Assembly: GCA_036274635.1 (NCBI GenBank)
Contig: DASUFI010000348.1
Location: 1 to 27,577 of the forward strand
Direction: 5' to 3'
Source: DASUFI01 sp036274635
GTDB lineage: Bacteria; Planctomycetota; B15-G4
DNA length: 27,577 nucleotides
Part shown: in pieces, positions 22,684 through 27,577 of the stretch
Position numbering within the stretch: the first letter of the stretch is position 1
Layout: every line of letters begins with the position of its first letter
Notes under the pieces: generated by a model
Databases searched by the model: none
Told to the model about the DNA's origin: nothing
The model's input: the letters and a program-made list of their open reading frames with translations, nothing else
Program-made: the position numbers and the translations under genes

Positions 22684-24342
22684 ATGCTCACCGCCCTCCT
22701 GCTGCCCGCCCTGCTGGCCGCGCCGCCCGCCGACGGCGCTGCGCCGCTCACCAGCCGCATCACCGAGGTCGTGGTGCACGCGGACAGCGCGCGCGTGCGG
22801 CGCTCGGCGCAGGTCGAGCGCTCCGGGCCGTACGTCCTGGCGGGCCTGCCCGGCTCCCTTAACCCCGACGCCCTGCGCGTGCGCCTGGCGGCGGGCAGCG
22901 TGCTGGGCGTGGAGGTGGCCGACCGCTGGCAGCAGGCCGTGCCCGACGCCGAGGTGCAGGCGCTGCGCACCGAGCTCGACGCGCTGCGCTGGCAGCAGCG
23001 CGAGCTGGACGACCAGCGCGCCACGCTGAAGATCCTGCGCGAGCACGTCTCGCGGCTGCTCTCGCAGCAGGGCCGCAGCGTCACGGACGAGACCGCTGCC
23101 GGCACGCCCGACCCGGCCGCGTGGCAGAAGGTGCTGACCTTCGCCGCCGAGCAGCTGGCCCAGCTCGACGCGCAGGCGCGCGACGCGGACCGCGCCTCGG
23201 CGGACCTCGGCACACGCGAGGCGGACCTGCAGTCCCGGCTCGACGCCTCGCAGTCCCAGCAGCGCGTGCACCTGCGCGACGTCACGGTGGAGGTCCAGGT
23301 GGACGCGCCCGCGGCCCTCGACGTGGAGTACTTCGTCGCGGACGCCGGCTGGGCGCCGCTCTATGACCTGCGCACCGCCGCCGACGGCACGAGCGTGGAT
23401 CTCGCCTACCGCGCCCGCGTCTGGCAGCGCACGGGCGAGCCGTGGAGCGACGTCGACCTCGTCCTCTCGACCGCGCAGCCGCAGCGCGGCGCGCAGGGGC
23501 CGGAGCCCGTGGCCCTGCGCCTGCACGTGGCGGCGCCGGCGGCGCCGGCGGCGGCCGCGGGCAAGCTCACCGGACGGGGCCGGGCGGCCGAGGACGAGCT
23601 GGCCAAGGCCGCCAACGAGCGGGAGGCCAGCGCCGACGGCGCCATGGCGGCCCCGGCCCCCACCACCGCCGTCATGGCGCAGGGCCTCTCGGTGCAGTTC
23701 AAGCTGCCGCGCAAGGAGTCGGTGCCGTCCCGCAAGGAGCCTGTGACGGTGCTCATCGGCGAGCAGGCGCTGCCGGTGGCGCTCGAGCGCCAGTGCGTGC
23801 CGGAGCTGGACACGACGGTGTGGGTGCGCGGCCTCACGCGCAACGGCACGCCGTGGACGATGCTGCCCGGCGAGGCGGCCGTGTCCTTCGGGCAGGACTA
23901 CGTGGGCCAGTCCTGGTTCGGCGAGCCGGTGCTGCCCGAGCAGGAGTTCACCCTGCACCTCGGCGCCGATCCGGGGCTGAAGGTCGAGCGCGTCAAGACC
24001 GACGAGCAGCACGAGGAGCCGGGCCTGTTCTCCAAGCGCCAGTCGGACTCGGTCGCCTGGCGCGTGCGCCTCACCAACAATGGCGCCCAGCCGGCGCGCC
24101 CGGACGGCAGCGTGGACGTGCTCGTGCGCGAGGCCGTGCCGCTGGCGGCCGACGAGCGCATCGAGGTGGAGCTCTCGGACGAGAGCCACGCGGCGCTGAC
24201 CGACGAGCGCTGGATCAAGGACCTGGAGGAGCAGGGCATCCGGACCTGGCGGCTGTCCGTGCCGCGCGGCGCGAGCGCGGACCTGAGCTTCCGGGTCACC
24301 ACGACCTGGCCCGAGAAGACCGCGCTCGAGACGGCACGGTGA
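22684..24342 (+). CDS. MuiA-family protein (DUF4140/DUF4139), secreted
   Basis: The 552-residue protein has a short hydrophobic leader, then an N-terminal region beginning TSRITEVVVHADSARVRRSAQVE with YVLAGLPGSLNPDALRV, matching DUF4140. A coiled coil follows (about residues 80-115, DAEVQALRTELDALRWQQRE), then the DUF4139 part with YFVADAGWAPLYDLR, GEPWSDVDLVLSTAQP, SFGQDYVGQSWFGEP and a terminal WPEKT. An Ala-rich low-complexity insert lies near residue 300. Members called mucoidy inhibitor A have no firm biochemical role. A GGAG stands before the ATG. A TAAGAT at 22611 in the 86-base gap could be a -10 box. Its stop overlaps the next start (GTGA). Confidence 0.82.
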   Translation: MLTALLLPALLAAPPADGAAPLTSRITEVVVHADSARVRRSAQVERSGPYVLAGLPGSLNPDALRVRLAAGSVLGVEVADRWQQAVPDAEVQALRTELDALRWQQRELDDQRATLKILREHVSRLLSQQGRSVTDETAAGTPDPAAWQKVLTFAAEQLAQLDAQARDADRASADLGTREADLQSRLDASQSQQRVHLRDVTVEVQVDAPAALDVEYFVADAGWAPLYDLRTAADGTSVDLAYRARVWQRTGEPWSDVDLVLSTAQPQRGAQGPEPVALRLHVAAPAAPAAAAGKLTGRGRAAEDELAKAANEREASADGAMAAPAPTTAVMAQGLSVQFKLPRKESVPSRKEPVTVLIGEQALPVALERQCVPELDTTVWVRGLTRNGTPWTMLPGEAAVSFGQDYVGQSWFGEPVLPEQEFTLHLGADPGLKVERVKTDEQHEEPGLFSKRQSDSVAWRVRLTNNGAQPARPDGSVDVLVREAVPLAADERIEVELSDESHAALTDERWIKDLEEQGIRTWRLSVPRGASADLSFRVTTTWPEKTALETAR

Positions 24343-25370
24343 AGGCCGCGCTGCTCGCCGTCGCGCTGCTGCTGCTCCCGGCGTCGGGCGCCGCGCAGAC
24401 CGCGCAGACCGCGCAGACCGCGCACGACCTCGGACCGGACGAGGCGGCGTGGGTCGACAAGAACCTCATCATCACGCTGGCCGACCTCGACCGCTACCTG
24501 GCCACGGTCTACGCGCGCAAGCAGGAGGGCCAGGCGGCGCTGCTGCAAGTGCTGCAGGAGGCCATCGTGCGGCACGAGGCGGGGGCGGCCGGCATCACGG
24601 CCAGCGACGCGGAGGTGAACGAGGCCATCAAGGAGCTGGACGCCTCGGCGCGCGCGTCGGGCGGTGGCAGCCTCGCGGACGCGCTCACCGCGGACGTCGG
24701 CGGCGCCGAGCTGCGCGACGCCGTGCGCCTGCACGTGCTCGAGGAGCGCCTCGTGCGCGCCGCCGACCAGCTCGCGCCCGACGCCCCCGTCAGCGCCGAG
24801 CGCCTGCAGTCCTGGCTCGACACCCACGTGCAGGAGGCCGCGCTGCAGGAGGCGCCGCTGGACGACGCGCGGGCGGCCACGTGGTCCGGCGGCGAGCTGG
24901 CCAAGGTCGACGTCGGCACGCGCCTGCGCGCCGTGCTGCCCAAGGACTCGCTCACCGGCATCCTCACCGAGATGATCGGCGTGCAGCTCGTCCGCCGCCG
25001 CGCCGCGGAGCTGGACATCGACCTCACGCCCGCCGAGGTCACGCGCGAGGTGCTGCTGCGCGACGCGGCGCTCAAGGAGCACGCTTCCGGGCAGCAGGTG
25101 TCCTACACCCAGTACGTGCAGCAGCTCGAGCACCGCTCGCTGGCCGAGCACATCCAGAGCGATGCCTTCACCACCGAGGTCCTCGTGCGCCTCATCTCGG
25201 AGCGGCTCTACACCGAGGACAAGGCGCGGGCCTTCTGGGAGCAGCACCGCGACGCCTACGGGGAGCGCGGCCCGGACTGGGAGAGCGCGCGCCTCGCGGT
25301 GTGGAAGGACATCCGGCAGATCATCTACAAGCAACTCTTCACCAACAGCAGCATCGTGCGCCGCTACTGA
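24339..25370 (+). CDS. SurA-N-like periplasmic foldase without a visible isomerase domain
   Basis: The 343-residue protein starts at GTG with a signal peptide (KAALLAVALLLLPASGAAQ) followed by an AQT triplet run. Residues about 35-155 (DKNLIITLADLDRYLATVY, LLQVLQEAIVRHEA, ITASDAEVNEAIKEL, LRDAVRLHVLEERLVRAAD) resemble the SurA/PpiC N-terminal chaperone fold. A second, similar helical unit follows (LTPAEVTREVLL, YTQYVQQLEHRSLAEHI, LISERLYTEDKARAFWEQHRDAYG). The rotamase (PPIC-type) domain is not recognisable. It would bind unfolded envelope proteins. It overlaps the MuiA-like gene by four bases and is followed within 22 bases by the first BMC vertex gene, an odd mix of exported and cytosolic products. 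Confidence 0.65.
   Translation: MKAALLAVALLLLPASGAAQTAQTAQTAHDLGPDEAAWVDKNLIITLADLDRYLATVYARKQEGQAALLQVLQEAIVRHEAGAAGITASDAEVNEAIKELDASARASGGGSLADALTADVGGAELRDAVRLHVLEERLVRAADQLAPDAPVSAERLQSWLDTHVQEAALQEAPLDDARAATWSGGELAKVDVGTRLRAVLPKDSLTGILTEMIGVQLVRRRAAELDIDLTPAEVTREVLLRDAALKEHASGQQVSYTQYVQQLEHRSLAEHIQSDAFTTEVLVRLISERLYTEDKARAFWEQHRDAYGERGPDWESARLAVWKDIRQIIYKQLFTNSSIVRRY
24393..24419 (+). repeat. Three tandem 9-base repeats in a signal-peptide region
   Basis: GCGCAGACC occurs three times head to tail and encodes repeated Ala-Gln-Thr around the expected signal-peptidase site of the SurA-like protein. In-frame gain or loss of units would leave the protein readable. Confidence 0.8.
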
Positions 25371-25392
25371 GGCGCGCGGCGGAGCCCTCGCG

Positions 25393-25719
25393 ATGTTCAT
25401 CGGCAAGGTGGTCGGCACCGTGGTGTCCTCCGTGAAGGACCCCAAGGTCGCGGCGCTGAAGTTCCAGGTCGTGCAGGAGCTGGACGAGTTCGCCAAGCCG
25501 CGCAGCAAGTACGTGGTCGCCGTCGACACGGTCGGCGCCGGCCAGGGCGACCTCGTGCTCTTCGCGCAGGGCAGCTCGGCGCGCCAGACCACGCTGACCG
25601 ACGGACGCCCCATCGACGCCGCCATCTTCGCGGTGGTCGACTCCTGGGACGTGGACGACAAGCTCGTCTACCAGAAGGAAGGCCTCGAGGCCTTCGTGCG
25701 GCAGCCGCGGGAGGACTGA
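25393..25719 (+). CDS. BMC-P vertex protein 1 (EutN/CcmL fold)
   Basis: This 108-residue protein is the most typical of the three. It opens MFIGKVVGTVVSSVKDPKV, has LKFQVVQELD, then VAVDTVGAGQGDLVLFAQGSSAR, then PIDAAIFAVVDSWDVDD. These are the defining strands and the GAGxGDxVLxxxGSSAR loop of the EutN/CcmL family, whose pentamers cap the corners of polyhedral microcompartment shells. The ATG at 25393 has GGAG 8 bases upstream; the longer frame from 25162 only overlaps the previous gene. It overlaps the next gene at TGATG. No BMC-H or BMC-T shell gene and no encapsulated enzyme is in the window. Confidence 0.9.
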   Translation: MFIGKVVGTVVSSVKDPKVAALKFQVVQELDEFAKPRSKYVVAVDTVGAGQGDLVLFAQGSSARQTTLTDGRPIDAAIFAVVDSWDVDDKLVYQKEGLEAFVRQPRED

Positions 25720-26030
25720 TGCACCTGGGGCGCGTCATCGGCCGCGTGGTCACCACCCGCCGGCTGCCCGGCCTGCTGGGCGAGAAGTTCCTGCTGGTGC
25801 GCCCGCTGGACGAGCGGCGCGAGCCCTGCGGCGAGACGCTCGTGGCCTGCGACGCCGTGGACTCCGGCCTGGGCGACGTGGTGCACGTGTGCGACGGGCG
25901 CGAATCGGTCTATGCCCTGCACGACCCCTTCGTGCCCATCGACGCCACCATCGTCGGGCACGTCGAGGAGTTCGATCACGAGGGCCCCGGCCCGCAGATC
26001 CCCGGCGCCGAGGCGCCAGGCGCGTCATGA
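25719..26030 (+). CDS. BMC-P vertex protein 2 (EutN/CcmL fold, divergent)
   Basis: This 103-residue protein opens MHLGRVIGRVVTTRRLPGLLGEKFLLVRPLD and continues to VACDAVDSGLGDVVHVCDGRES and PIDATIVGHVEEFDHE. Strand order is that of EutN/CcmL, but the usual GAGxGD turn is DSGLGD and the GSSAR loop is lost. An extended Pro/Gly-rich acidic tail follows. It is coupled to both neighbours by stop/start overlaps (TGATG before, ATGA after), which favours fixed-ratio synthesis. It may form its own pentamer type or a mixed one. Confidence 0.85.
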   Translation: MHLGRVIGRVVTTRRLPGLLGEKFLLVRPLDERREPCGETLVACDAVDSGLGDVVHVCDGRESVYALHDPFVPIDATIVGHVEEFDHEGPGPQIPGAEAPGAS

Positions 26031-26323
26031 AAATCGGCCGCGTGGTCGGCACCGTGGTCACGCCCGTGCAGCACCCGGCCTACGACGGCCGCCGCCTGCT
26101 CGCCGTGCGCCCCCTGGACCCCGACGGCCGCGAGGCCGCCGACCGCATGTTCGTGGCCGTGGACCGCGCCCAGGCCGGGGTGGGCGACCGCGTCCTGCTC
26201 ATGGCCGAGGGCAGCTCGGTGCGGGCCATCGTGGGCGACGACAAGGCCCCCATCCGCTGCGCCGTGGTCGGCGTCATCGACGAGATCACCGTGGACGGAA
26301 CGGTGGTCTACCCGGCGGGCTGA
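26027..26323 (+). CDS. BMC-P vertex protein 3 (EutN/CcmL fold)
   Basis: This 98-residue protein opens MKIGRVVGTVVTPVQHPAYDGRRLLAVRPLD and continues to VAVDRAQAGVGDRVLLMAEGSSVR, then AVVGVIDEITVDG. It keeps the AGVGD turn and most of the GSS(A)R loop, so it lies between protein 1 and protein 2 in likeness to the family norm. The ATG overlaps the previous stop (ATGA). Two hairpins follow the gene and probably end the operon. Confidence 0.88.
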   Translation: MKIGRVVGTVVTPVQHPAYDGRRLLAVRPLDPDGREAADRMFVAVDRAQAGVGDRVLLMAEGSSVRAIVGDDKAPIRCAVVGVIDEITVDGTVVYPAG

Positions 26324-26329
26324 CCCCCC

Positions 26330-26345
26330 GGGCGCAGTCGCGCCC
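26330..26345 (+). terminator. Hairpin 1 after the BMC-P operon
   Basis: A perfect 6-bp stem, GGGCGC with GCGCCC, encloses the loop AGTC and begins 6 bases after the third BMC-P stop. Only TT follows, so it would be a weak terminator alone. Confidence 0.4.
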
Positions 26346-26363
26346 TTCGGGACGTGACGCGGC

Positions 26364-26380
26364 GGCCCCCCCGGGGGGCC
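26364..26380 (+). terminator. Hairpin 2 after the BMC-P operon
   Basis: GGCC and a C run are followed directly by a G run and GGCC, a strong GC stem that needs a few bases left unpaired for the loop. The bases after it are TTGTCCATTT, partly T-rich. Together with hairpin 1 it likely separates the BMC-P operon from the KaiC-like gene. Confidence 0.5.
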
Positions 26381-26388
26381 TTGTCCAT

Positions 26389-26418
26389 TTGCCAGCGCAT
26401 CGCCAGGCGCACTACGAT
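26389..26418 (+). promoter_or_regulatory. Candidate sigma-70-like promoter of the KaiC-like gene
   Basis: TTGCCA at 26389 matches five of six -35 bases. After an 18-base spacer, TACGAT at 26413 matches four of six -10 bases. The ATG at 26454 is 36 bases past the -10 box. It follows the two hairpins, as a new transcription unit should. Confidence 0.4.
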
Positions 26419-26453
26419 GGTGCGCCCATCCGAAAGCGCCGGCGGCACCACCC

Positions 26454-27577
26454 ATGGGCACGACCCAATCACGTCGCGACGTCAGCCGGGAGCTGCCCAA
26501 GGCGCCCACAGGGATCGCGGGCTTCGACGAGATCACCGGCGGCGGGCTGCCCCGCGGTCGCCCCTCGCTGGTGTGCGGCAGCGCGGGCTGCGGCAAGACC
26601 CTGTTCGCGATGGAGTTCCTGGTGCGCGGCGCGACGCAGTTCGGCGAGCCGGGCGTCTTCATGGCCTTCGAGGAGACCGGTGAGGACCTGGCGCAGAACG
26701 TGCGGTCCCTGGGCTTCGACCTGGCCGCGCTGGCCGCACAGGACAAGCTGGTCGTCGACTACGTGCACATCGAGCGCAGCGAGATCGAGGAGACGGGCGA
26801 GTACGACCTCGAGGGCCTCTTCCTGCGCCTCGGCCTCGCCATCGACTCGATCGGTGCCAAGCGCGTGGTGCTCGACACGGTCGAGGCGCTGTTCGGCGGC
26901 ATGTCCAACGAGAGCATCCTGCGCGCCGAGCTGCGCCGGTTGTTCCGCTGGCTGAAGGAGCGCGGCGTCACCGCCATCATCACCGCCGAGCGCGGCGGCG
27001 GCACGCTCACGCGCCACGGCCTCGAGGAATACGTGTCGGACTGCGTCATCCTGCTCGACCACCGCGTCATGGACCAGCGGTCCACGCGGCGCCTGCGCGT
27101 GGTCAAGTACCGCGGCACGGTGCACGGCACGAACGAGTACCCCTTCATCATCGACGAGACCGGCATCTCGGTGCTGCCCGTCACGTCCATGGGGCTCCAG
27201 CACGCGGCCGGCACGGAGCGCATCTCCAGCGGCATCCCCGAGCTGGACCGCATGCTGGGCGGCAAGGGCTATTACCGCGGCAGCAGCGTGCTCCTGAGCG
27301 GCACCGCGGGCGCGGGCAAGACCAGCTTCGCGGCGCACCTCGTGGACGCCGCGTGCCGCCGCGGCGAGCGCTGCCTGTACTTCGCCTTCGAGGAGTCGGA
27401 GCAGCAGTTCGTGCGCAACATGCGCTCCATCGGTCTCGAGCTGCAGCCGCACATCGCCGCGGGCCTGCTGCGCTTCGAGGCCTCGCGGCCCACCCTGCAC
27501 GGGCTGGAGTCGCACCTCGTCGCCATCCACAAGTCGGTCAGCGAGTTCTCGCCGCAGCTCGTGGTGATCGATCCGCT
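26454..27577 (+). CDS. KaiC-like double-domain RecA/RAD55 ATPase, cut at the right edge
   Basis: The visible 374 residues contain two KaiC-type domains. The first has GIAGFDEITGGGLPRG, Walker A GSAGCGKT (42-49), paired glutamates in MAFEET (E73, E74) and a Walker B-like strand VVLDTVEALF. The second starts SSGIPELDRMLGGKGYYRGS with Walker A GTAGAGKT (283-290) and FAFEES (E313, E314). KaiC forms double-ring hexamers; related proteins outside cyanobacteria act in signalling and stress responses. The region that would hold the CII autophosphorylation Ser/Thr pair lies past the window edge. No KaiA or KaiB is seen. The start is the first ATG before the conserved region and has no ribosome site. 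It has its own candidate promoter, so linkage with the BMC-P genes is only by position. Confidence 0.88.
   Translation, partial: MGTTQSRRDVSRELPKAPTGIAGFDEITGGGLPRGRPSLVCGSAGCGKTLFAMEFLVRGATQFGEPGVFMAFEETGEDLAQNVRSLGFDLAALAAQDKLVVDYVHIERSEIEETGEYDLEGLFLRLGLAIDSIGAKRVVLDTVEALFGGMSNESILRAELRRLFRWLKERGVTAIITAERGGGTLTRHGLEEYVSDCVILLDHRVMDQRSTRRLRVVKYRGTVHGTNEYPFIIDETGISVLPVTSMGLQHAAGTERISSGIPELDRMLGGKGYYRGSSVLLSGTAGAGKTSFAAHLVDAACRRGERCLYFAFEESEQQFVRNMRSIGLELQPHIAAGLLRFEASRPTLHGLESHLVAIHKSVSEFSPQLVVIDP

Noticed and set aside
1..27577. Insertion sequence, prophage or tRNA-bounded island
   Set aside because: No transposase, integrase, phage gene, tRNA or terminal inverted repeats with target duplications were found on either strand.

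Overview
The window is about 27.6 kb of very GC-rich, densely coded bacterial DNA. Codons in most genes end almost exclusively in G or C. Lipoprotein signal peptides, an RND tripartite-type efflux pair and a SurA-like periplasmic factor point to a Gram-negative cell. Large anchored proteins with repeated beta-sandwich-like segments, a TIG domain, a sulfatase-family enzyme, bacterial microcompartment (BMC) vertex proteins and a KaiC-like ATPase fit a high-GC Planctomycetota lineage best. Myxococcota or Acidobacteriota are possible. No rRNA or tRNA marker is present, so this is an inference.

Layout. 1-652: the end of an antitoxin gene and a coupled PIN-domain (VapC-type) toxin, followed by an intrinsic terminator that reads best on the minus strand. 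711-1094: a frame-damaged TIG-domain remnant. 1099-3682 (minus): an operon of a sulfatase/alkaline-phosphatase-superfamily lipoprotein and a PIG-V/PMT-like membrane glycosyltransferase. 3741-5187: a PLP aminotransferase flanked by three copies of an unusual AT-richer palindromic repeat. 5226-12051 (minus): an M14 zinc carboxypeptidase lipoprotein and two tandem paralogous membrane-anchored proteins of about 830 residues, each preceded by the same 13-base -10-like motif. 12108-13519: a MoaD/ThiS-like ubiquitin-fold protein coupled to a BNR/Asp-box propeller. 13520-13840: little that can be named, possibly a gene relic. 13841-15488: a divergent pair, a zinc-ribbon membrane protein and a radical SAM protein of the PA0069/SplB-like family.

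15553-20467: a textbook efflux operon of a perfect 20-bp operator palindrome, a TetR regulator, a membrane-fusion lipoprotein and an RND pump, all coupled by 4-base stop/start overlaps. 20517-22597: an ABC ATPase and its ABC-2 type permease. 22684-26323: a coupled set of a MuiA-family protein, a SurA-N-like foldase without a catalytic domain, and three different BMC vertex (EutN/CcmL, BMC-P) proteins in tandem, closed by two hairpins. 26454-end: a two-domain KaiC-like ATPase cut by the window edge.

The parts most worth a second look are the three BMC-P genes with no shell hexamer or enzyme gene nearby, the MoaD/BNR pair, the palindromic repeat family with two competing folds, the paralog pair with its shared promoter, and two places where divergent genes appear to use overlapping -10 boxes.
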